Assembly: GCA_021153165.1 (NCBI GenBank)
Contig: JAGKTZ010000053.1
Coordinates: forward strand, 1-13,248
DNA: 13,248 bases
Reading direction: 5' to 3'
Source: Prevotellaceae bacterium
GTDB taxonomy: Bacteria; Bacteroidota; Bacteroidia; Bacteroidales; Bacteroidaceae
The position numbers and the translations under genes were made by a program. Under the pieces are notes generated by a model. It searched no databases, was not told the DNA's origin, and saw only the letters and a program-made list of their open reading frames with translations. Position 1 is the first letter of the stretch. Each line of letters starts with the position of its first letter. Positions 1 through 7,227 of this stretch are shown in pieces.

Positions 1-21
1 GATTAAAGGAAATTAATAGAC

Positions 22-564
22 TTAAAATTCAATAGGCTCTGCCTTGTCTTTCAAATAATAGTCTGAAAGTGTACCAAGCATATTTGAGATATGACTTGCG
101 GCTTGCTGGGTCTCGGTTGAAATATCTTTCTTCTGAAGTTTCAAGAGCAACAAACCATACAAGGTATTGAAGCAGGTTTCAAGTTCTGTAGCATTAGCAT
201 TCTCGCCCTTAGCACGCACCTCTACAATATAGGAGAGTACACGGTGATACATTTCTCGATAATAGGGGAACTTCCGTGAAGCCAAAAGGCGGAGGTGGAA
301 GTCCTCGAGGTCTGCCAGGATGTTCTTGTGTATCTGTAAGTGTCCACCTTGTTGCAATCCCTCTTCACGCAGCATCGTGCAGAGATTCTCATACCATTGT
401 TCTGTCTGAGAACGTTGGGTTTCATCCAGGTCAAAACGCACCAGATACTCTGACTTCACACGCTCGAAGTCCAATTGGAAGGCACGCAATAAATCCTCTA
501 CCTGCCAGAGATAGAGGATAAATTCAGCACGATTCGTTTTGCTTAGTTTATCGGCAATTATCAT
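22..564 (-). CDS. DUF4924 family protein
   Basis: This 180-residue soluble protein has no signal peptide or membrane segment. It is rich in Leu, Glu, Arg and Tyr, and reads as almost entirely alpha-helical. The opening MIIADKLSKTNRAEFILYLW, a central helix with DLEDFHLRLL, and the C-terminal stretch LYGLLLLKLQKKDIS match my memory of DUF4924, a family of unknown function restricted to Bacteroidetes; the length also fits. The ATG at 564 is the natural start and the TAA stop is at 22-24. It lies 85 bp downstream of the LysE-type gene on the same strand. I found no promoter or terminator in that gap, so co-transcription is likely. No catalytic motif is visible, so no function is proposed. The family call is from recognition, not a search. 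Confidence 0.8.
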   Translation of the reverse strand: MIIADKLSKTNRAEFILYLWQVEDLLRAFQLDFERVKSEYLVRFDLDETQRSQTEQWYENLCTMLREEGLQQGGHLQIHKNILADLEDFHLRLLASRKFPYYREMYHRVLSYIVEVRAKGENANATELETCFNTLYGLLLLKLQKKDISTETQQAASHISNMLGTLSDYYLKDKAEPIEF

Positions 565-649
565 TTTGTACTATTTTTAGATGAGGGGACGAAGCAACCT
601 GAAGATATGTTGACGTATTAACCATTCGCTATTACACTTGCCCTTAAAT

Positions 650-1342
650 CTACACGCCAAACAGGAAACCTGTAATAGAGATATTCAGCAGTGTGAACAT
701 AGCGTAGAAAAAGGCGAGCGTCAGGACTACACCACCTATAGTGCGATTCATACGTATGATACCCTTCTCGCCAAAGGTATTCCGAGTCTTATTTATCACA
801 TATGTCAGACCCAGCCACCAGAGCATTGCACCACCGACGATAGCGGCAAATCCTGCTGCTGTGTAGACGAAATTCTCGCCAGTGCCCACAAAGGGAGCAA
901 ACATATTGAACAAGGCGATAAACAAGAAGACAATCATCGGATTGCACAACGTAATCATAAAGGCTGTGAAGAAGTTCTTGAAGAGCGAACCCTTCTTAGC
1001 ACTTTCGGGTTGAAGTTTTGGCGCTGGCTTTGTACGATACATGTGAATACCAAATCCACAGAGCAAAGCGCAACCCACCAATTTCATCCAAAATTCATTC
1101 TGGGGATTCTGCAAAAAGGGCAACAGTGAAATACCATAACCCGTGATGATCGCATAAATCAAATCACTCATTGACGCACCTGCTCCTGTCATCAGGCCAT
1201 AAATGCGACCTTTCTTGATCGTACGGCGAATGCAAAGCACACCAACTGGTCCCATTGGCGCAGATGCTACTATACCAATGATGACACCTTTGATGATGTA
1301 TATAATGAGGTCCGTGATTTCTGTAATATAACCCATGGCCAT
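650..1342 (-). CDS. LysE family translocator (amino acid/metabolite exporter)
   Basis: This inner-membrane protein of about 230 residues has roughly six hydrophobic segments (near residues 12-34, 50-72, 83-100, 123-145, 155-180 and 205-226). Near the N-terminus it has the LysE/RhtB-type signature APMGPVGVLCIRRTIKKG, followed by GLMTGAGASMSDLIYA. The fourth segment carries the conserved Asn-Pro in ITLCNPMIVF. LysE/RhtB proteins export basic or neutral amino acids and related small molecules by proton-coupled transport; the substrate here cannot be read from sequence. The reading frame extends to a TTG at 1360, but the ATG at 1342 (or the one at 1336) is more plausible. A GAAATTTG box lies just upstream. 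It is probably the first gene of a unit with the DUF4924-type gene. Confidence 0.88.
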   Translation of the reverse strand: MAMGYITEITDLIIYIIKGVIIGIVASAPMGPVGVLCIRRTIKKGRIYGLMTGAGASMSDLIYAIITGYGISLLPFLQNPQNEFWMKLVGCALLCGFGIHMYRTKPAPKLQPESAKKGSLFKNFFTAFMITLCNPMIVFLFIALFNMFAPFVGTGENFVYTAAGFAAIVGGAMLWWLGLTYVINKTRNTFGEKGIIRMNRTIGGVVLTLAFFYAMFTLLNISITGFLFGV

Positions 1343-1357
1343 TTTTCTTAATTTCTG

Positions 1358-1387
1358 CAAATTTCGCTTTTTTTTATGAGAAACAGA
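1358..1387 (-). promoter_or_regulatory. Weak candidate promoter for the LysE-type gene
   Basis: On the minus strand, GAAATTTG (1358-1365) matches the Bacteroidetes -7 consensus TAnnTTTG except at the first base. A TCTG (1384-1387) lies 18 bp upstream, where a -33 TTTG is expected. The leader would be about 10 nt before the ATG at 1342. Both boxes are imperfect. Confidence 0.3.
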
Positions 1388-1467
1388 AATTTCCTATATA
1401 TATTTTTCGGGCATATAACAAGAAAATGCACTTTATAGGGCTTTTAAGAGGAAAAATAGAAGATGAG

Positions 1468-1507
1468 TAGACAAGTAGACAAGTGGACAAGTGGACGAGT
1501 AGACAAG
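1468..1507. repeat. Octamer tandem repeat (5 x 8 bp)
   Basis: Five contiguous 8-bp units follow TRGACRAG: TAGACAAG twice, then TGGACAAG, TGGACGAG and TAGACAAG. The array is bracketed by a 7-bp inverted repeat, GAAGATG at 1459-1465 and CATCTTC at 1519-1525. It lies 48 bp past the stop of the first TonB receptor and about 125 bp upstream of the LysE-type start. The rest of the 1361-1554 gap is AT-rich, with no gene and no clear intrinsic terminator. Confidence 0.85.
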
Positions 1508-1554
1508 TGCGAACTAAGCATCTTCCACCAACAGATTCGTCTACCTATATTTTT

Positions 1555-3981
1555 TTAGAACTTGAAATTCAAGCGGACATTGATTTGTCTTCCCGTCAAG
1601 TAGTTGGGCACAGCGTATTGCGTATTTGTAATGTCGGTCACCCAATAATAGGAGTTGACATTCTTGATACCAAGGATATTGAAGGCATCAAGTCCAATCC
1701 ATGCGGTCTTGATGAATTTGCCAAAACGACGCAGGTGGCCGTCTTCGTTGGCTATGAGTTTGTAGCTCATACCAAGGTCCACGCGCTTGTAGGCTGGAGC
1801 ACGGAAGCGGTGCTGCAGGCGGTCGGTATGAGGAGGACCGAAGGGAAGTCCGTCGGCCAGGGCAGCCTTGAGGGTAAAGGACCATCGCTCGGTACCTGGA
1901 AAATAATCGGTAAAGTAGAGTGATAGATTGTAACGCTGGTCAGTAGGACGAGGCATCCACTGTCCTTTGTACTTCTCCTTGGTCGACATGATGGAGAAGG
2001 TGAGCCAGGAGTCGGTGCCAGGTACAAATTCGCCATAGAGTTTGAAGTCTATCCCTGTAGCATAGCCTCGGCTAAGGTTCTGACCATAATAAACGACGCG
2101 AACGTTGTTGATGGTATAGGGGATAAGATTCGACAAATGCTTGTAGTAGGCCTCTGCAGTAAACTTGAACGGACGACGCATCATGCGGAAGGTATAATCG
2201 CCGCCGAGTACGAAGTGGATGGAGCGTTGGGACTTGATTTCTTTGTTGAGCGCAACTGTTGAGATACCTGCGACGATAGTGGTATCCTTGATTTCCTTGT
2301 AGAAAGGCGATTGGTAATAAACGCCAGTGGCAAACCTAAATGTCAATCCGTCGCAGAATGATGGCAACCAGCCGATCGAGGCACGTGGCGAGAAGAGTAC
2401 TTCTTTGTTCCAGCTCCAGTGCGAAAGGCGCGCGCCATAAGTGAGATTGAACAAGCCCAGATTATTCTTGAATCGCCAGGTGTCTTGCGCAAAGAGTTCG
2501 AAGCGATTTGTGCGGAGGTCGGCCTTGGAGCGCTGACTATAAATCAGTTTGAGTTCGTTGGGAGCATGAGGCAGGGAATACCCCATGGAGTCACGCATCT
2601 CCCACTCGCGTGAATTTTCGTGAATAGATTCATTTTGCCAGTTGAAACCAGCCTGCAGTGTGTGGTGCTCTAATCGGGTGCGAAAGCGCAAGCCTGTATT
2701 GACCACGCCTGCCTTGAGATAATTGCGCGCATGCTCCATGTATGTACCGACGCCCAATTGATCTTGCCCGGTAGCCTCGTTGAGCCAATATTCGCCCTGG
2801 ATGTCGTAAGTTTCCTGCTCTTTGGATGTAAAGGCAGACATTTGCAAAGCCAAATAGGTGTCGGCATTGAAATTGTGGGTCGCTGTGAGCGAGCCGAACA
2901 GGGTGCGAAAATGGTCCTTCTCCTGACCATCAAAATAGACTTTAAAACTCTTGGCATCGTTCATCGTACCAAATCTGGTCTCACGGTCTTTGGGGTAGAA
3001 ATTGTAGTGATTGTCCGAGATATTACCCAGCACATCTATCGTCCAGCGGCGTGTAGGTCGCCACGACACATAGGCTTGATAGTCGAGGAAGTTAGGTTTA
3101 TATTCGCCACCAGTATCCATCGTACCCATAAGGTAGCGTGTGGTCTTGTAGCGAACGGAGGTCATCAGGCTCACCTTGCTATTGCCCCACCCTACGTAGG
3201 CACCAGCACCAAGCAAGTTGATGGCTGCCGAAGCTTCGAGGGCTTCGGGGCGCTTGTAAGTAATATCGAGCACCGAGGACATACGGTCGCCATATCTGGC
3301 CTCGAAACCACCTGAGGAGAAGCCGATACTTTCGACCATATCGGGATTGATGATACTGAGTCCCTCTTGTTGGCCTGAGCGTACGAGCATCGGGCGATAC
3401 ACTTCAACGCCATTCAGGTAGACACAGTTCTCGTCGAAAGACCCACCGCGGACGTTGTATTGCGACGAGAGTTCGTTGTGAGTAGACACACCAGCTTGTG
3501 TCGCGATGATTTCTTCTACGCCATTGCCTGTAGTAGATGGCATCAAATTGGTATCGACGGGTTTAATGCGCTGAGTGGTTCCTGTCTGTATATTCATAGC
3601 TTTGACCACAGCCTCGCCCAGCATTCCTTCGTGAGTGGGAAGCATAACGTCCATGCGAACGGAGTCGCCAGGATTGTGCAATAGTCGTTTGCGCGACTCA
3701 TAACCTATCATCGAATAGACCACCTGCACGGTGTCGCGCGAGGTGCAATAGAGCGAATATTCGCCTTTGAGGTTTGACACCGTCAATACACCTTGCCCTT
3801 TGACCTGGACGGTGGCCAACTCAATAGGATTGCCGCTCTCGTCCCTAAGTGTGCCGAAGATGCGGCTACGCTTTTGGGCTAAGACAGACAAAGCCAGACA
3901 GAAGAATAGACAGAGTGTCATCACAAATCGGCAAGCGAACTGTGATGCACTTGAGTCGGATATGTATTGATGTCTATTCAC
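1555..3981 (-). CDS. TonB-dependent receptor with carboxypeptidase-like regulatory domain
   Basis: This is an outer-membrane active-transport receptor of 808 residues from the GTG at 3981, or 788 from the ATG at 3921. The hydrophobic export signal MTLCLFFCLALSVLAQ begins at that internal ATG, so it may be the true start; the longer form only adds an Arg before the hydrophobic core. Residues 39-115 resemble the carboxypeptidase-regulatory-like beta sandwich (IFGTLRDESGNPIELATVQV, then a YSMIGYES segment). The plug spans about 135-245, with QYNVRGGSFDENCVYLNGVE and GGFEARYGDRMSSVLDI. The rest is a long beta-barrel with many aromatic strand ends, closing on INVRLNFKF with the terminal Phe typical of BAM substrates. 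No SusD-like partner is adjacent, so a glycan role is not supported. The substrate is unknown. It appears to have its own promoter. Confidence 0.88.
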   Translation of the reverse strand: MNRHQYISDSSASQFACRFVMTLCLFFCLALSVLAQKRSRIFGTLRDESGNPIELATVQVKGQGVLTVSNLKGEYSLYCTSRDTVQVVYSMIGYESRKRLLHNPGDSVRMDVMLPTHEGMLGEAVVKAMNIQTGTTQRIKPVDTNLMPSTTGNGVEEIIATQAGVSTHNELSSQYNVRGGSFDENCVYLNGVEVYRPMLVRSGQQEGLSIINPDMVESIGFSSGGFEARYGDRMSSVLDITYKRPEALEASAAINLLGAGAYVGWGNSKVSLMTSVRYKTTRYLMGTMDTGGEYKPNFLDYQAYVSWRPTRRWTIDVLGNISDNHYNFYPKDRETRFGTMNDAKSFKVYFDGQEKDHFRTLFGSLTATHNFNADTYLALQMSAFTSKEQETYDIQGEYWLNEATGQDQLGVGTYMEHARNYLKAGVVNTGLRFRTRLEHHTLQAGFNWQNESIHENSREWEMRDSMGYSLPHAPNELKLIYSQRSKADLRTNRFELFAQDTWRFKNNLGLFNLTYGARLSHWSWNKEVLFSPRASIGWLPSFCDGLTFRFATGVYYQSPFYKEIKDTTIVAGISTVALNKEIKSQRSIHFVLGGDYTFRMMRRPFKFTAEAYYKHLSNLIPYTINNVRVVYYGQNLSRGYATGIDFKLYGEFVPGTDSWLTFSIMSTKEKYKGQWMPRPTDQRYNLSLYFTDYFPGTERWSFTLKAALADGLPFGPPHTDRLQHRFRAPAYKRVDLGMSYKLIANEDGHLRRFGKFIKTAWIGLDAFNILGIKNVNSYYWVTDITNTQYAVPNYLTGRQINVRLNFKF

Positions 3982-4006
3982 TATTGTACGACAAAAGGGG
4001 ACCTAA

Positions 4007-4042
4007 AAATTTCGCGACGGCTTGTTGAAATTTCGCGACGGC
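4007..4042. repeat. Two 15-bp direct repeats spaced by 21 bp
   Basis: AAATTTCGCGACGGC occurs at 4007-4021 and again, identically, at 4028-4042. The starts are 21 bp apart, about two helical turns. On the minus strand the repeats begin immediately after the TAAATTTG box, so they overlap the expected transcription start and early leader of the receptor gene. A protein-binding operator or a repeated 5' UTR element are both possible. Confidence 0.85.
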
Positions 4043-4069
4043 AAATTTAAAAAAGGTTAGACTTTTTTT
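4042..4069 (-). promoter_or_regulatory. Candidate promoter with A-tract/GTCTAA/T-tract block
   Basis: Reading the minus strand, 4069 to 4049 is an A-tract, then GTCTAAC, then a T-tract. It runs directly into TAAATTTG (4049-4042), an exact TAnnTTTG -7 box, followed by CC. No good TTTG is seen about 20 bp upstream. The same arrangement occurs upstream of the Sua5 gene near 12339-12368. The rest of the 3982-4190 gap shows no gene. Confidence 0.55.
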
Positions 4070-4190
4070 TCACGAGACGTCGCAAAGTTTTTCAGCAGTC
4101 GCCGAATATATGATTTATCAGAATATTAACGCAGGGATTATTGATTTATTGTATCAACACATTTATATTGGTAGGCCATACTGCCTGAGC

Positions 4191-6491
4191 TTAATTTATT
4201 TTTGTCATTTTGGCAAACTTCAGCAACAGGGATTTTTCGCCTGTATATTCAAATCGGACACGAGCCTTTTCACCTGCTCCACTGCCCTCGAGTTCTATCA
4301 CCACGCCAACGCCAAATCGCTCATGCTTGACTTTGTCGCCTACTTTGAAAGCATTCGTAGCGGAGGCATTTGCAGTAGTCGCTGTCGAATAATTTGACGC
4401 TGTATTTGAAACAGGTTTGAAGCGTGCCGTAGGAGGTGTAATTTTAGTAAATCTCTGCGAAGCAGTCGTTTGCTCAGGTTTGTGAAAGTAATTCTTTGTA
4501 TTTGATGCAGATGTAGACAAGGAGTTATCCGAGGCAACATATTGACTATCTATTTCACTAAGGAAAGGACTTGGCTCGCACACCTCAATACTACCAAACT
4601 TAAATCGACTCCTCGCAAAAGACAGACAGCAGAAGCGCTTGGCTCTGGTCACGGCTACATAAAACAGGCGGCGCTCCTCTTCCATTTCCTTGGGATTATA
4701 TCTGCTGCTCGCATTGGGGAAGAGGTCGTCCTCCATTCCTGTGACAAAGACGGCGTCGTACTCCAATCCCTTGGCTGCATGCACTGTCATCAGTGTGACT
4801 TTGGGCAAGCCGTCGTCATTCTTATCGGCATCGGTGAGCAGCGATATTTGCGCCAAATAGTCGGACAATGTTACCAGATTTTGTCCCTCTTCCTCGAGCA
4901 AGTCGGCCTCGTAAGTGCTGATAGCATTAAGCAATTCTTCCAGGTTTTCCAATGCGCTGAGGTTCTCGGGACTTCTTTCGCGACTGTACTCAGCAGCGAT
5001 ACCACTTTCATTTATGACACGTGAAGCCAACTTGTAGCCACTCATACTTGACACAGCTGTGCTAAAACCCTCAATCAATTGCACAAAGTTGCCAAGTTTG
5101 GCAGCAGTACCTTTGTTGATATTGACGTCATAGTAGGTCAAATTCGTCAGAACTTCCCAAATGGACACATTATTCGCCGTAGCTGTGGCAATAAGCTTTG
5201 CCTCGGTCGTCTTACCAATACCACGAGCGGGATAATTAATGATGCGCCTGAGCGCCTCCTCGTCATTGGGATTGCACACCACACGCATATAAGCTACGAC
5301 ATCCTTAATTTCCTTTCTTTGATAGAACGAAAGGCCGCCGTGGATACGATAAGGTATGCCTTCATTACGCAATGCATCCTCAAATCCTCTACTTTGAGCA
5401 TTGGTGCGGTATAATATTGCTATTTGATTGTATTCCAGCGACTCTTTGCGTTTCAAATATTGCAATTTCCCCACCACTCTGGTGCTTTCCTCCTTATCAC
5501 TAAATGCTGTGATAATGGGAATTTTCTCGCCCACTTCGTTTCTACTGTAGATGACCTTGGGGATTTGATATTTATTGTGCTTTATGATGCTATTGGCAGC
5601 ATTGACGATGGTCTGAGTCGAACGGTAATTTTGCTCCAGTTTCACTACCTTTGCACCAGGATATTGCTGTGTGAATTGTAATATATTGTCAATCTCAGCA
5701 CCACGGAATCCGTAGATACTTTGAGCGTCGTCACCGACCACACACATCTTAGATGCAGGATGTGTCAACTGTGCGATAATCTTGTGTTGGGCAAAGTTGG
5801 TATCTTGATACTCGTCCACTAGGATATACTCAAAGAGATTGGCATATTTAGCACGCACTTCGGGATGACGGTCAAACAGCAGATAAGTATTAAGTAACAA
5901 ATCATCGAAATCCATAGCGTTGGCAGTGATGCAACGTTGACGATATTGACGATAGATTTCATACACCTTTTCGACATTATTACTCTTATCACGATGCCTC
6001 ATCAGTGTATTAGCCTCGTAAGCTTCGGGGGTAAGCAATTGGTTCTTTCCCTCAGAAATACGTGAAGCTACGTACGATGCTTTGTAGACCTTTTCGTCAA
6101 GTCCCATTTCCTTGACGATACTCTTAATCAAACTCTTCGAATCTGCACTATCGTAAATACTAAAGTCCTTTTGGAAATCGGTATGTGCAATTTCTTCGTG
6201 CAAAATTCTCAGGAACATCGAGTGAAATGTGCCCATCCTCAACCCCTGAAGGTGTGCCCCACCAATCAGTTTGCCAATACGGTCTTTCATTTCCTTTGCT
6301 GCTTTGTTGGTAAAGGTCAATGCCAGGATACGCCAGGGCAATACACCGCACTCCAACAAGTAGGCAATTTTACTGGTCAATACGCGAGTTTTTCCCGCTC
6401 CGGCACCTGCTACTACCAACAAAGGGCCGTCTATATAGGTGACGGCCTCTCTTTGAATTTCACTCAGACTTTGTGTTGAAATATTGTTCAT
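4191..6491 (-). CDS. pcrA: ATP-dependent 3'-5' DNA helicase, PcrA/UvrD type
   Basis: This 766-residue superfamily 1A helicase is the usual PcrA/UvrD length. It acts in nucleotide excision repair, mismatch repair and removal of proteins or replication blocks from DNA. All motifs are visible: Q-motif region LSEIQREAV (9-17), Walker A GAGAGKT (29-35), Walker B VDEYQDT (225-231), motif III VVGDDAQSIYGFRGA (251-265), motif IV QNYRST (287-292), motif V region VTLMTVHAAKGLEYD (565-579) and motif VI VAVTRAKR (612-619). A low-complexity Ser/Thr/Asn/Ala linker (about 652-713) leads to a C-terminal Tudor-like domain (FKVGDKVKHERFGVGVV onward), which is the PcrA-type RNA-polymerase-binding tail. The start is ATG at 6491. 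It follows the lipoprotein gene by 64 bp on the same strand with no terminator between, so they are probably co-transcribed. No key residue is missing. Confidence 0.96.
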   Translation of the reverse strand: MNNISTQSLSEIQREAVTYIDGPLLVVAGAGAGKTRVLTSKIAYLLECGVLPWRILALTFTNKAAKEMKDRIGKLIGGAHLQGLRMGTFHSMFLRILHEEIAHTDFQKDFSIYDSADSKSLIKSIVKEMGLDEKVYKASYVASRISEGKNQLLTPEAYEANTLMRHRDKSNNVEKVYEIYRQYRQRCITANAMDFDDLLLNTYLLFDRHPEVRAKYANLFEYILVDEYQDTNFAQHKIIAQLTHPASKMCVVGDDAQSIYGFRGAEIDNILQFTQQYPGAKVVKLEQNYRSTQTIVNAANSIIKHNKYQIPKVIYSRNEVGEKIPIITAFSDKEESTRVVGKLQYLKRKESLEYNQIAILYRTNAQSRGFEDALRNEGIPYRIHGGLSFYQRKEIKDVVAYMRVVCNPNDEEALRRIINYPARGIGKTTEAKLIATATANNVSIWEVLTNLTYYDVNINKGTAAKLGNFVQLIEGFSTAVSSMSGYKLASRVINESGIAAEYSRERSPENLSALENLEELLNAISTYEADLLEEEGQNLVTLSDYLAQISLLTDADKNDDGLPKVTLMTVHAAKGLEYDAVFVTGMEDDLFPNASSRYNPKEMEEERRLFYVAVTRAKRFCCLSFARSRFKFGSIEVCEPSPFLSEIDSQYVASDNSLSTSASNTKNYFHKPEQTTASQRFTKITPPTARFKPVSNTASNYSTATTANASATNAFKVGDKVKHERFGVGVVIELEGSGAGEKARVRFEYTGEKSLLLKFAKMTKIN

Positions 6492-6555
6492 TTATTGATT
6501 TCCTATAGGATATTCTTGAATAAGTCTCATTCATCTCTATCAAATAAAGTAGAGT

Positions 6556-6996
6556 CTACTGACGAGACTGACTGCGATCGTGCTCAATCTTCCTTCTATA
6601 AAACTCAGCCTTAAGAAACATTTCATCAAATCTTTCCTTTAGCACAGTCATTGAATCCTTTTCTGTTTTCATTCTCTCGTCCAGCAAAAGCAAATTGTGT
6701 TCTGCCTCAGCCAAATTGATTGAGTCAAGCAACAATATACCAGCCTCTCTGGCAGTCAATGCACGTCGACAATTATTTCTCATCGAATCAATCTCTGCTC
6801 TGGCTGCTTCAAATTCCTTGTCGGCGAGATATTCTCTTGCCTGCTTCAGATATTCCTGGCCCAACAACTCTTGTGCATTTCTCTTTTCACGATGAGTGCC
6901 ATTCTTCAAATTATCTTTATCACTCGACTGATTTTGGCAACCCATCATTACAACTACTGCCAGCATCATCAACAAAAACTTTTTCATAATCTTCAT
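6556..6996 (-). CDS. Small coiled-coil lipoprotein of unknown function
   Basis: This 146-residue protein has a lipoprotein signal: Lys-rich start, hydrophobic core, then MMGC with the likely lipidated Cys at residue 20. After a short polar linker, residues 39-142 are charged and helical (YLKQAREYLADKEFEAARAE, then EAEHNLLLLDERMKTEKDSM), suggesting a coiled coil or helical hairpin. It is probably anchored to a membrane facing the periplasm. Two in-frame ATGs compete, at 6996 and 6987. The second fits better an AGGA placed 9 nt upstream of it, and still gives a complete signal peptide. It is first in a probable unit with the helicase gene; nothing in the protein links it to DNA metabolism. I do not recognise a named family. 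Confidence 0.8.
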   Translation of the reverse strand: MKIMKKFLLMMLAVVVMMGCQNQSSDKDNLKNGTHREKRNAQELLGQEYLKQAREYLADKEFEAARAEIDSMRNNCRRALTAREAGILLLDSINLAEAEHNLLLLDERMKTEKDSMTVLKERFDEMFLKAEFYRRKIEHDRSQSRQ

Positions 6997-7017
6997 TCCT
7001 TTTATTTAATTTTGGGA

Positions 7018-7025
7018 CAAAGATA
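7018..7025 (-). promoter_or_regulatory. -7 promoter box for lipoprotein-helicase unit
   Basis: The minus strand reads TATCTTTG, an exact match to TAnnTTTG, 21 bp before the ATG at 6996. No convincing TTTG is found 19-21 bp upstream (the bases there read TTCA). A decayed second copy, TATCTCTG, is at 7102-7109. Confidence 0.55.
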
Positions 7026-7166
7026 CGAATAAGCGAGCGAGAAATATGAAGTTTACTTCAATATTTTTCAAAGCGAGCGAAAGTATCTTCTAGATTTATC
7101 TCAGAGATACGAATAAGCGAGCGAGCGAATAATGATAAAACCTTAAGCTTACTTTAATCTTTTTCA
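7018..7166. repeat. Partly duplicated promoter-region segment
   Basis: Positions 7021-7041 and 7105-7125 are identical over 21 bp (AGATACGAAT followed by AAGCGAGCGAG), offset by 84 bp. A second block, 7051-7070 and 7147-7166, matches at 17 of 20 positions with an offset of 96, so the copies differ by a 12-bp indel. AAGCGAGCGA also recurs at 7071-7080. No coding sequence is seen in 6997-7169. Confidence 0.8.
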
Positions 7167-7169
7167 CAC

Positions 7170-7204
7170 AAAAAAATTCCCCACATGAACTACATGCAGG
7201 GAAT
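7170..7204 (-). terminator. Intrinsic terminator after the second TonB receptor
   Basis: In minus-strand RNA, ATTCCCTGCATG pairs with CATGTGGGGAAT across the 5-nt loop TAGTT, giving a 12-bp stem with two G-U pairs. It is followed directly by a run of T. It lies 23 bp past the stop codon. Confidence 0.88.
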
Positions 7205-7227
7205 AATATTGAAATCGGATAAACTAA

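Noticed and set aside
638..1129. 163-residue plus-strand reading frame
   Set aside because: It is antisense to the LysE-type gene, whose membrane signature is clear, and its own translation shows no recognisable protein features.
1468..1507. Possible CRISPR-like array
   Set aside because: Units are only 8 bp and contiguous, with no spacers and no cas genes nearby; this is a minisatellite.
2731..3315. 194-residue plus-strand reading frame
   Set aside because: It lies wholly within the first TonB receptor on the opposite strand and shows no family features.
1555..3981. SusC-type glycan importer linked to the alpha-galactosidase
   Set aside because: No SusD-like lipoprotein is adjacent, the receptor is over 6 kb from the glycosidase, and it is in a separate transcript.
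4165..4190. Terminator after the helicase gene
   Set aside because: The AGGC/GCCT hairpin is only 4 bp and lacks a T-run, so it is not supported.
4542..5024. 160-residue plus-strand reading frame
   Set aside because: It is antisense to conserved helicase motifs on the minus strand.
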